A DNA stretch of 64,000 bases from contig NZ_CP053021.1 of assembly GCF_013001025.1 (NCBI RefSeq), positions 2,880,001-2,944,000 of the forward strand, in the 5' to 3' direction. Of the stretch, positions 36,446 through 43,618 are shown in pieces. The first letter of the stretch is position 1, and each line of letters begins with the position of its first letter. The translations under genes were made by a program, and so were the position numbers. A model generated the notes under the pieces. That model had not been told where the DNA came from and did not search any database. It saw nothing but the letters and a program-made list of their open reading frames with translations. The DNA is from Sphingobium yanoikuyae. GTDB taxonomy: Bacteria; Pseudomonadota; Alphaproteobacteria; Sphingomonadales; Sphingomonadaceae.

Positions 36446-36859
36446 ATGATCCGCACCTTGCTTCTGACGAGCGCCATGCTGGTCGCAGCGCCCGCATTGG
36501 CGCAGCAGGCTGCGCCGGCCGATCCGGCAGCGCAGGCCGCACAACCGGCAGCGCCCGCGAGCCCGGCCGAACCGCAGGCCGCGCAGCCGGCAAACCCGGC
36601 CAATTCGGTCGCCGCGATCGTCGAGTCGGAATTCCCGGCCTATGACACGAACAAGGACGGACAGCTGGACCAGGGCGAGTTTTCGCGCTGGATGGTGGCC
36701 CTCAAGGATCAGGAGATGAAGGCCACCGGCAAGACGCTGCCGCCGGCCGAAGTCACCGCCTGGGCCAGCGGCGCCTTCACCACTGCCGATGCCGACAAGA
36801 GCATATCGGTCAGCAAGCCCGAACTGATCAGCTATCTGAGCGGCAGCGCGGGCGCATAA
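36446..36859 (+). CDS. Secreted EF-hand calcium-binding protein
   Basis: Small exported protein, 137 aa. Signal peptide MIRTLLLTSAMLVAAPALAQ, then a Pro/Ala/Gln-rich linker (about 21-55), then two EF-hands. The first loop DTNKDGQLDQGE (about 75-86) has all canonical Ca ligands. The second, DADKSISVSKPE (about 114-125), fits more loosely but keeps D-x-D-x-S and a terminal Glu. The ATG at 36446 follows AAAGGA at good spacing. Sphingomonads often carry such periplasmic EF-hand proteins; a calcium buffer or sensor role is inferred. Confidence 0.88.
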   Translation: MIRTLLLTSAMLVAAPALAQQAAPADPAAQAAQPAAPASPAEPQAAQPANPANSVAAIVESEFPAYDTNKDGQLDQGEFSRWMVALKDQEMKATGKTLPPAEVTAWASGAFTTADADKSISVSKPELISYLSGSAGA

Positions 36860-36919
36860 ATATTTCCCTTCCCGTCACGAAGGCAGGGAAAATACAGAAC
36901 CCCAAGCGGGTCGCACCGG

Positions 36920-36955
36920 GGCGGCATGTCACAGAACATGCCGCCTCTTTTTTTT
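36920..36955 (+). terminator. Terminator of the EF-hand gene
   Basis: GGCGGCATGT (36920-36929), loop CACAGA, ACATGCCGCC (36936-36945), then TCTTTTTTTT. A textbook intrinsic terminator. Confidence 0.93.
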
Positions 36956-36996
36956 ATGGCGGATGGCCGCGGTGCCGGGAACAGGCCCCGACCGGT

Positions 36997-37182
36997 TCAG
37001 CGACGCTTCTTGGTATAGAGCAGGGCGGCGACGATCGCGGCCGAGCCAATGCCCACGGCCGTGCCCATCCACACGGCCTTTCCGGCGGACTTGCGCGCCG
37101 CATCGGCGAGATCGGGGGCATTATCCTCTGGCTGGAGGGCTTCTGCGCCGGCGTCCGGCACGCTCTCTTGGTTCTTCTTCAT
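36997..37182 (-). CDS. Small single-pass membrane protein (61 aa)
   Basis: MKKNQESVPDAGAEAL and a further acidic segment precede one TM helix (about residues 37-56, VWMGTAVGIGSAAIVAALLY) and a basic tail TKKRR. AGGGGGA is 6 nt before the ATG at 37182. The longer open frame upstream has no leader features and is ignored. No family recognised; charge pattern suggests the N-terminus is outside or periplasmic. Function unknown. Confidence 0.65.
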   Translation of the reverse strand: MKKNQESVPDAGAEALQPEDNAPDLADAARKSAGKAVWMGTAVGIGSAAIVAALLYTKKRR

Positions 37183-37339
37183 AGTCCCCCTTCTATGCCG
37201 CAGCCCGGCGGGACTGAAAAGGGCTGACGTAGCGGCAAGGCCGGAAATTCGCCGTGCCATGCGCACGCCATGACGCCTGGCCCGCGGCCAGCAAAGCCCC
37301 GACGCCCCGCCCCTGCGAGCGATTTTCATCAGGGGGGTC

Positions 37340-37363
37340 TTGACTTGCACCGCCCTTCCATGT
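37340..37363 (+). promoter_or_regulatory. Candidate xylX promoter -35 and spacer
   Basis: TTGACT at 37340-37345 is a good -35. The operator begins 24 bp downstream of its first base, so the -10 (about 37363-37368) is inside the operator. The same spacing of TTGACA to operator is seen at the GH3 promoter. Confidence 0.5.
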
Positions 37364-37377
37364 TGGTAGCGCTATCA
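37364..37377. promoter_or_regulatory. XylR/LacI-type operator before the xylose operon
   Basis: TGGTAGCGCTATCA, identical over 14 bp to the TonB receptor site at 18303, 27 bp before the first xylX ATG. It matches the LacI-type operator core (TAGCGCTA) recalled for the Caulobacter xylX promoter. Confidence 0.78.
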
Positions 37378-37406
37378 ATCAACAACCAGGTGCATAGGAG
37401 AAGATG

Positions 37407-38555
37407 ATGCCGGGGGATACCGCCTTGCTTGACTGTCTGCCGCATGACTGGCGGACCGGGCTTTTCCTGGGCCGCATCCAGACGAACGCGGGCCCGAGCC
37501 CGATCCTGGTGTCGCAGGGCGTCGTTTACGACATGAGCGCGATCGCGCCGACCAGCGCCCAGCTGGTCGAGAAGCTGCCCTTCGTCGCCGCCACCGATGG
37601 CGAGAAGATCGGCGATCTGGACGCGATCGAAGCGGCCCTGCTGAGTCCGGTCGACCTGCAATGCGTCAAGGCATGCGGCGTGACCTTTGCCCTGTCGGCG
37701 CTGGAGCGCGTAATCGAGGAACGGGCGCGCGGCGATGCCGGCGCTGCCGCCGAAATCCGTGGCCGCCTGGAAGAGCGGGTCGGCGGATCGATCCGCGCCG
37801 TGGTGCCGGGCACCGAGGAAGCCGCTGCGCTCAAGGCCGCGCTGATCGAGGACGGCCTGTGGTCGCAATATCTGGAGGTCGCGATCGGCCCGGATGCGGA
37901 AGTCTTCACCAAGGCACCGGTGCTGGCGACGGTCGGCCCGATGGCGGAAATCGGCATCCGGTCCGATTCCACCTGGAACAATCCCGAGCCAGAGGTCGTG
38001 CTGCTGGTCAATGCCGATGGCCAGGCCGTGGGCGCGACGCTAGGCAATGACGTCAATCTGCGCGATTTCGAAGGGCGCTCCGCCCTGCTGCTGGGCAAGG
38101 CGAAGGACAATAATGCGTCCTGCTCGCTCGGCCCGCTCGTTCGCCTGTTCGACGGCGATTTCACCATCGACGATGTGCGCAATGCCGAAGTCGGCCTGAC
38201 CATCGAGGGGCCGGAAGGCTATATGCTCGAAGGCACGAGCCGGATGGACCAGATCAGCCGCGATCCACTGGAACTGGTGCGCCAGACCCTGTCGGAACAT
38301 CAATATCCCGATGGCTTCGCCCTGTTCCTGGGCACGCTGTTCGCGCCCGTGCAGGACCGTGACGAGGAAGGCCGCGGCTTTACGCACAAGGTCGGTGACA
38401 TCGTTGCCATCTCCACCCCGCGCCTGGGCAAGCTGATCAACCCGGTGGTGACGTCGAAGGACGCCGCACCCTGGACCTTCGGCCTGACCGCGCTGATGAC
38501 CAATCTTGCCGGGCGCGGTCTGCTCTCGGCCGTCGACCAGAAAGAAACTGCATGA
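37407..38555 (+). CDS. xylX: 2-keto-3-deoxy-D-xylonate dehydratase (FAH superfamily)
   Basis: Weimberg-pathway enzyme converting 2-keto-3-deoxyxylonate to alpha-ketoglutarate semialdehyde. 382 aa, resembling Caulobacter XylX segment by segment: DWRTGLFLGRI, LLSPVDLQCVKACGVTFALS, ERVIEERARGDAGAAAEIR, DGLWSQYLEVAIGPDAE, SDSTWNNPEPEVVLLV with Mg ligands, GNDVNLRDFEGRSALLLGKA, YPDGFALFLGTLFAP and GFTHKVGDIVAISTPRLG. Two ATGs are in tandem at 37404 and 37407; AGGAG at 37396-37400 is better spaced for the second. The stop overlaps xylB as ATGA. This is the first gene of the xylose operon, directly behind the operator. Confidence 0.92.
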   Translation: MPGDTALLDCLPHDWRTGLFLGRIQTNAGPSPILVSQGVVYDMSAIAPTSAQLVEKLPFVAATDGEKIGDLDAIEAALLSPVDLQCVKACGVTFALSALERVIEERARGDAGAAAEIRGRLEERVGGSIRAVVPGTEEAAALKAALIEDGLWSQYLEVAIGPDAEVFTKAPVLATVGPMAEIGIRSDSTWNNPEPEVVLLVNADGQAVGATLGNDVNLRDFEGRSALLLGKAKDNNASCSLGPLVRLFDGDFTIDDVRNAEVGLTIEGPEGYMLEGTSRMDQISRDPLELVRQTLSEHQYPDGFALFLGTLFAPVQDRDEEGRGFTHKVGDIVAISTPRLGKLINPVVTSKDAAPWTFGLTALMTNLAGRGLLSAVDQKETA

Positions 38556-39310
38556 GCCGCGCCATCTACCCGAGCCTGAAGGGCAAGCGGGTCTTCATCA
38601 GCGGCGGCGGCAGCGGCATCGGCGAAGGGCTGGTCGAAGCCTATGCGATGCAGGGCGCGCATGTCGCCTTCTGCGACATCGCCATCCCCGAGAGCGAGGC
38701 CCTGGCCGCACGGCTGAGCGGCTGCGCCTTCACCCCGATCTTCCACGCCTGCGACCTGCGCGACATCGACGCGCTGCAGGCGATGATGGCGCGGGTCGAG
38801 GCGGAACTGGGCGGGATCGACATCCTGATCAACAACGCCGCCAATGACGATCGCCACGTGATCGAGGACGTGACCCAGGCCTATTGGGACGAGCGGATGG
38901 CGGTCAATCTGCGCCACCAGTTCTTCGCGGCGCAGGCGGCGATCCCGGCGATGAAGCGCGCGGGCGGCGGCGTGATCCTGAACTTCGGTTCGATCAGCTG
39001 GCACCTGGCCCTGCCCGACCTCATCCTCTACCAGACCGCCAAGGCGGCGATCGAGGGGCTGACGCGCAGCCTGGCCCGCGACCTTGGCCGCGACAATATC
39101 CGCGTCAACACCATCATTCCGGGCAATGTGAAGACGCTGCGCCAGGAAAAATGGTACACGCCCGAAGGCGAGGCCGAGATCGTCGCGGCCCAGTGCCTGG
39201 ACGGCCGCATCCTGCCGGTCGATGTCGCCGCGCTGGCCATGTTCCTGTCGTCGGACGATGCGCGCTATTGCACCGGCCATGACTATTTCATCGACGCCGG
39301 CTGGCGCTGA
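38552..39310 (+). CDS. xylB: D-xylose 1-dehydrogenase (SDR)
   Basis: NAD-dependent short-chain dehydrogenase (252 aa) oxidizing D-xylose to xylonolactone. Rossmann motif SGGGSGIGEG (about residues 17-26), NNAAND motif (about 90), catalytic Ser in FGSISWHL (about 149) and the YQTAK Tyr/Lys pair. Caulobacter XylB landmarks are all present: the start SRAIYPSLKGKRV, NDDRH, RQEKWYTPEGEAEIVAAQCL and the terminal YFIDAGWR. The ATGA overlap with xylX shows coupling. L-arabinose dehydrogenases share the fold; the XylX and XylC neighbours fix the substrate as xylose. Confidence 0.93.
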   Translation: MSRAIYPSLKGKRVFISGGGSGIGEGLVEAYAMQGAHVAFCDIAIPESEALAARLSGCAFTPIFHACDLRDIDALQAMMARVEAELGGIDILINNAANDDRHVIEDVTQAYWDERMAVNLRHQFFAAQAAIPAMKRAGGGVILNFGSISWHLALPDLILYQTAKAAIEGLTRSLARDLGRDNIRVNTIIPGNVKTLRQEKWYTPEGEAEIVAAQCLDGRILPVDVAALAMFLSSDDARYCTGHDYFIDAGWR

Positions 39311-39311
39311 G

Positions 39312-40187
39312 ATGAGCGACGCCGCACCGCGCAGCGTCCTGTCGGTCGGGGCGATACTGGGCGAAGGGCCGATCTGGGTCGAACGCGAGGCGGCCCTGTG
39401 GTTCGTCGACATCAAGGGCCATGCGATCCACCGCTTCGACCCGGCGCTGGACGTGTCCAAGAGCTGGACCACGCCGGGCCAGGTCGGCTGGATCGTGCCG
39501 ACCGACGACGGGCTGTTCGCGGTCGGCCTGCAATCGGGCGTGCATCGCTTCGATCCCAGGAGCGGCGCCTTCACCCTGCTCCACGCGCCCGAAGCGCATC
39601 GACCGGGCAACCGGCTGAACGACGCCACGGTGGCGCCCGGCGGCGCCCTGTGGTTCGGGTCGATGGACGATGCCGAGGCAGAGGAAAGCGGCCGTTTCTA
39701 CCGGCTGCATCGCGGCGACCTGGTCGAGAGCGGGCTGGCCGCCGTGTCGATCACCAACGGCCCTGCCCTCTCGCCCGACGGGCGCATCCTCTATCATACC
39801 GACACGCTGGGCCGCGCCATCTGGCAATGCCCGGTCGATGCCGATGGCGTCGCCGGCGCCGCCACCCTGTTCACCCGGATCGAGGATGGCGCGGGCTATC
39901 CCGATGGCCCCACGGTCGATGCCGAAGGCTGCCTGTGGACCGGCCTGTTCGGCGGATGGGCGGTGCGCCGCTATGACCCGGCCGGGCGGCTGATGCGGGA
40001 AATCCGCTTCCCCGTCGCCAACATCACCAAGATCGCCTTTGGCGGCCCGGACCTGATGACGGCCTATGCCACGACGGCGCGCAAGGGACTGGATGTGACA
40101 GCGTTGACAGAACAGCCCCTGGCAGGCGATCTGTTCGCCTTCGACGCCGGCGTCGCGGGGCTGCCGGGCCATGTCGCCACGATATAG
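39312..40187 (+). CDS. xylC: Xylono-1,4-lactonase (SMP-30/gluconolactonase family)
   Basis: Hydrolyses xylonolactone to xylonate. 291 aa, six-bladed propeller of the SMP-30 type: metal ligand Glu in LGEGPIWVE (about 18), NRLNDATVAPGGALWFGSMDD (ligand Asn), ITNGPALSPDGRILYHTDT (about 144-160) and DGYPDG-like GAGYPDGPTVDAEG (ligand Asp). It matches Caulobacter XylC in these blocks and in TTARKGL near the C-terminus. The ATG at 39312 lies one base past the xylB stop. An upstream in-frame start would overlap xylB by about 90 bp and is less likely. Confidence 0.9.
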   Translation: MSDAAPRSVLSVGAILGEGPIWVEREAALWFVDIKGHAIHRFDPALDVSKSWTTPGQVGWIVPTDDGLFAVGLQSGVHRFDPRSGAFTLLHAPEAHRPGNRLNDATVAPGGALWFGSMDDAEAEESGRFYRLHRGDLVESGLAAVSITNGPALSPDGRILYHTDTLGRAIWQCPVDADGVAGAATLFTRIEDGAGYPDGPTVDAEGCLWTGLFGGWAVRRYDPAGRLMREIRFPVANITKIAFGGPDLMTAYATTARKGLDVTALTEQPLAGDLFAFDAGVAGLPGHVATI

Positions 40188-40216
40188 AAGAAATAGAGAG
40201 CTGGAAGGACAAGCAG

Positions 40217-41629
40217 ATGAGTGAGGGGAGCGCCGGGAAGGTCAATATGGCCTTCATCGCAGCGATCGTGGCCGTCGCCACGATCGGCGGTTTCATGTTC
40301 GGTTATGATTCGGGCGTCATCAACGGCACCCAGAAGGGGCTGGAAGCCGCCTTCGACCTGGGCAAGCTGGGCATCGGCGTCAATGTCGGCGCGATCCTGG
40401 TCGGATCGTCGATCGGCGCGTTCGGCGCGGGCCGCATGGCCGACATCATCGGCCGTCGCGGCGTGATGATGCTGGCGGCGATCCTGTTCCTGGTGAGCGC
40501 ACTGCTGGCCGGTGCCGCCGGTTCCTCCGCCATCTTCATCATTGCCCGCATCATCGGCGGCCTGGGCGTGGGCGCGGCGAGCGTCATCTCGCCGGTCTAT
40601 ATCTCCGAAGTCACCCCCGCCTCGATCCGCGGCCGGCTGTCGAGCGTGCAGCAGGTGATGATCATTTCCGGCCTCACCGGCGCCTTCGTCGCCAATTTCG
40701 TGCTGGCCCGCTATGCCGGCGGTTCGACCGCGCCGCTGTGGCTCGACTTCCCGGCCTGGCGCTGGATGTTCTGGCTGCAGGCGATCCCGGCCGCCATCTA
40801 TTTCCTGGCGCTGCTGGTGATCCCGGAAAGCCCCCGCTATCTGGTCGCGCGCGGCCAGGACGAACGCGCCCGCGCGGTCCTGACCAAGCTGTTCGGGGCC
40901 GAGGAAGCCAATCGCAAGGTCGGCGAGATCCGCGCCAGCCTGGCCGCCGATCATCACCGCCCCAAGCTCAGCGACCTGATCGACAAGGCCAGCGGCAAGG
41001 TGCGCCCGATCGTGTGGGCCGGCATTGGTCTGGCCGTGTTCCAGCAGCTGGTCGGCATCAACGTCGTCTTCTATTATGGCGCCACCCTGTGGGAAGCCGT
41101 CGGCTTTTCCGAGGATAATGCGCTGCAGATCAACATCCTGTCGGGCGTGCTGTCGATCGGCGCGTGCCTGGGCACGATCATGCTGGTCGACAAGATCGGC
41201 CGCAAGCCGCTGCTGCTGATCGGTTCGGCGGGCATGGCGGTGACGCTGGCGATCGTTGCCTATGCCTTCTCCACCGCCGTCACCGGCGCGGATGGCGGCG
41301 TGGTGCTGCCGGGCCATAACGGCCTGATGGCGCTGATCGCGGCGAACCTCTACGTGATCTTCTTCAACCTGAGCTGGGGTCCGATCATGTGGGTGATGCT
41401 GGGCGAGATGTTCCCCAACCAGATCCGTGGTTCGGGCCTGGCCGTCGCCGGCTTTGCCCAGTGGATCGCCAATGCGGCGATCTCGGTCAGCTTCCCCTCG
41501 CTCGCCGTGTCGCCGGGCCTGGTCATGACCTATACCGGCTACGCCCTGTTTGCCGCCATTTCCTTCTTCTTCGTGCGCGCCATGGTCCATGAGACCAAGG
41601 GCCGCGAGCTTGAGGACATGGTCGGCTGA
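40217..41629 (+). CDS. MFS sugar (xylose) proton symporter, XylE-like
   Basis: Inner-membrane sugar porter of 470 aa with 12 TM segments. Sugar-porter signatures: GGFMFGYDSGVINGT in TM1, GRMADIIGRRGVMM after TM2, PVYISEVTPASIRGRLSSVQQ, PESPRYLVARGQDERA after TM6, QQLVGINVVFYYGATLW in TM7, and ETKGRELEDM at the C-terminus. GGAAGGA precedes the ATG. Fourth gene in the xylose operon, so D-xylose is the expected substrate; XylE, GalP and arabinose carriers cannot be separated by sequence alone. Confidence 0.92.
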   Translation: MSEGSAGKVNMAFIAAIVAVATIGGFMFGYDSGVINGTQKGLEAAFDLGKLGIGVNVGAILVGSSIGAFGAGRMADIIGRRGVMMLAAILFLVSALLAGAAGSSAIFIIARIIGGLGVGAASVISPVYISEVTPASIRGRLSSVQQVMIISGLTGAFVANFVLARYAGGSTAPLWLDFPAWRWMFWLQAIPAAIYFLALLVIPESPRYLVARGQDERARAVLTKLFGAEEANRKVGEIRASLAADHHRPKLSDLIDKASGKVRPIVWAGIGLAVFQQLVGINVVFYYGATLWEAVGFSEDNALQINILSGVLSIGACLGTIMLVDKIGRKPLLLIGSAGMAVTLAIVAYAFSTAVTGADGGVVLPGHNGLMALIAANLYVIFFNLSWGPIMWVMLGEMFPNQIRGSGLAVAGFAQWIANAAISVSFPSLAVSPGLVMTYTGYALFAAISFFFVRAMVHETKGRELEDMVG

Positions 41630-42483
41630 GCAAGATCGTCACCCTGAAGGCGGGCGCGCTCAGCTGCGCGCTCGCCCCTGACATTGGCGGGTCGATCCTG
41701 TCCTTCGATCGCGACGGCGTGGCCCTGCTGCGCCGCGCGCCGCAGGACAGCCATGATCCGCTGGACATGGCCAGCTTCCCGCTGGTGCCTTATGCCAACC
41801 GCATCGCCCATGGGCGCTATAGCGTGGACGGGCAAAGCTATCAGTTGCCGCTCAATTTCGGCGATCATCCCCACAGCATCCATGGCTTTGGCTGGCAGCG
41901 GCCCTGGCAGGTGCTGGAACAGTCGGGCCATCACGTCAGGCTGGAACAGACGCATGACGGCGATGCGGGCTGGCCCTGGGCCTGGCGCGCGCAGCAGCAT
42001 GTCCGCCTGAGCGAGGATGCGCTGGAAGTCACGCTGCTGGTGCAGAATCTGGGCGACAGCCCGATGCCCTGCGGCCTTGGCTTCCATCCCTATTTCGCGC
42101 TGGACGGCGACACGATGCTGCGCTTCCACGCCGACACGCTCTGGCTCTCCTCCCCCGACATGCTGCCCGAACGGGAAGTGCCGGCCGATGCGCTGGGCGA
42201 CTGGTCGCAGGGCGCGCGCGTGACCGGCGACAGCCTGATCGACAATGTCCATGGCGGCTGGGATCATGTGGCGGTGGTCGACCGGGGCGACGGCATCCGC
42301 CTGACCTTGACGGCGCAGGGTGCGGACTGGCTGCATGTCTTCCGCCCGCCCGCTGGCGACTTCTTCTGCCTGGAGCCGGTCAGCCATATGCCGGACGCGA
42401 TCAACGGACCTGAAGGCATGGCGATGCTGGCGCCGGGCGCCACGCAAACGCTGTCGATGATGGTCGCCGTCCGCGAAATCTGA
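41626..42483 (+). CDS. galM: Aldose 1-epimerase (galactose mutarotase), apparent CTG start
   Basis: Interconverts alpha and beta anomers of aldoses; here it would supply the anomer used by XylB. About 285 aa in the mutarotase fold: PLNFGDHPHSIHGFGWQRPW with the substrate His, GFHPYFALDGDTMLRFHA with the catalytic His, and FCLEPVSHMPDAINGP with the catalytic Glu. The first strand (KIVTLKAGALSCALAPDIGG) must be translated, but no ATG, GTG or TTG precedes it between an in-frame stop at 41611 and codon 31. CTG at 41626, overlapping the MFS stop as CTGA with GAGGA 9 nt upstream, is the only plausible start. The alternative GTG at 41719 would delete the first 30 residues. Confidence 0.82.
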   Translation: MSKIVTLKAGALSCALAPDIGGSILSFDRDGVALLRRAPQDSHDPLDMASFPLVPYANRIAHGRYSVDGQSYQLPLNFGDHPHSIHGFGWQRPWQVLEQSGHHVRLEQTHDGDAGWPWAWRAQQHVRLSEDALEVTLLVQNLGDSPMPCGLGFHPYFALDGDTMLRFHADTLWLSSPDMLPEREVPADALGDWSQGARVTGDSLIDNVHGGWDHVAVVDRGDGIRLTLTAQGADWLHVFRPPAGDFFCLEPVSHMPDAINGPEGMAMLAPGATQTLSMMVAVREI

Positions 42484-42551
42484 ACAGGCGCTTTCGCCTT
42501 TCGCCAAAATCGCCTAGGCTGACCGCCCTATCAGCAGCGAGAGGATCGCCG

Positions 42552-42890
42552 ATGCAATTTCTGCGGACTGCCTTCTGGGTCGTCATCGCCGTCGCCCTCG
42601 CCTTCTTCTGCATGGCGAACTATGTCCCCGTGACCGTGCGCCTGTGGGGCGACATGGTGATGGAAACCAAATTGCCGGTGCTTCTGATCGGCGCATTCCT
42701 GCTGGGCGCCATGCCCTTCTGGATCATGGCCCGCGCGACGCGCTGGCGCATGAAGCGCCGGCTGGAGAGCACCGAGCGTGCGCTGGTCGCCGCGACCGCT
42801 TCCGCCGCCCCGGCCACGCCTGCGACGGTGACAACCCCGATCTTGCCCGACGCCACGCCGTCGCCCCTTACCCCTACAGGACAAGCATGA
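42552..42890 (+). CDS. lapA: LapA-domain (DUF1049) membrane protein
   Basis: Small inner-membrane protein, 112 aa, related to LapA, which takes part in lipopolysaccharide assembly control in enterobacteria. Two TM helices (about residues 5-24 and 40-60) flank ANYVPVTVRLWGDMVMETK, then a coiled basic segment and a Pro/Thr-rich tail. GAGAGGA precedes the ATG. ATGA overlap with pyrF; a lapA-pyrF pair is common in alphaproteobacteria. Function in this group is not established. Confidence 0.82.
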   Translation: MQFLRTAFWVVIAVALAFFCMANYVPVTVRLWGDMVMETKLPVLLIGAFLLGAMPFWIMARATRWRMKRRLESTERALVAATASAAPATPATVTTPILPDATPSPLTPTGQA

Positions 42891-43561
42891 GCAGCCCGAT
42901 CTATGTCGCCATCGACACGCCCGACCTTGCCAAGGCCCAGCATCTGGCCGGGCAGGTCCGCAACCATGTCGGCGGGCTAAAGCTGGGGCTGGAGTTCTTC
43001 TGCGCCAATGGCCATCATGGCGTGCATGAAATGATGAAGTTCGGCCTGCCGATCTTCCTCGACCTCAAGCTGCACGACATTCCCAATACGGTGGCGAAGG
43101 CGGTGCAGGCGCTGCACGGGCTGGAACCGGCGGTGCTGACGGTCCATGCGGCCGGCGGCCGGGCGATGCTGGAGGATGCGAAAGCGGCGGCCGGCACCAA
43201 GACCAAGGTGGTGGCGGTGACGGTACTCACCAGCCTCGACAATGGCGACCTTAATGACATTGGCGTCAATGGCGCCGCCGAGGAACAGGTGACGCGGCTC
43301 GCCGAACTGGCGCGCGACGCCGGCCTGGACGGCATCGTCTGTTCCGGCGAGGAGGTCGCGCTGGTCAAGAAGATCTGGCCCGACGGCTATTTCGTCGTGC
43401 CCGGTGTCCGCCCGGCGGGCGGCGCGATGGGCGACCAGAAGCGCGCCGTGACCCCGCGCGAGGCGCTGGACCGGGGCGCGTCGATGCTGGTGATCGGTCG
43501 CCCGATCAGCCAGGCCGAAGATCCTGACCAGGCGGCGCGCGCGATCGAAGCGACGCTGTAA
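42887..43561 (+). CDS. pyrF: Orotidine-5'-phosphate decarboxylase
   Basis: Last step of UMP synthesis. TIM-barrel enzyme of 224 aa with the catalytic Lys/Asp signature FLDLKLHDIPNTVAKAVQ (about 59-76), then VTVLTSLD and PGVRPAGGAMGDQKRAVTP, the phosphate-binding loop, and MLVIGRPI. ATG at 42887 overlaps the lapA stop (ATGA), with AGGA just upstream; a longer open frame inside lapA is a shadow. In some relatives trp genes follow; here a convergent GH43 gene does. Confidence 0.97.
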   Translation: MSSPIYVAIDTPDLAKAQHLAGQVRNHVGGLKLGLEFFCANGHHGVHEMMKFGLPIFLDLKLHDIPNTVAKAVQALHGLEPAVLTVHAAGGRAMLEDAKAAAGTKTKVVAVTVLTSLDNGDLNDIGVNGAAEEQVTRLAELARDAGLDGIVCSGEEVALVKKIWPDGYFVVPGVRPAGGAMGDQKRAVTPREALDRGASMLVIGRPISQAEDPDQAARAIEATL

Positions 43562-43568
43562 GGATGGT

Positions 43569-43607
43569 GGATCGCAACGGCGGCGCTGCGCCGATCCGGT
43601 GCGATCC
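43569..43607. terminator. Hairpin between convergent pyrF and GH43 genes
   Basis: GGATCGCA (43569-43576) pairs with TGCGATCC (43600-43607), with an inner GGCG/CGCC stem. There is no T run, so termination efficiency is uncertain. Confidence 0.45.
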
Positions 43608-43618
43608 TCCCCTGCCCC

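Noticed and set aside
39222..39311. Longer xylC start at 39222
   Set aside because: It would overlap xylB by 90 bp, and the added residues match no lactonase; the ATG at 39312 aligns with the family start.
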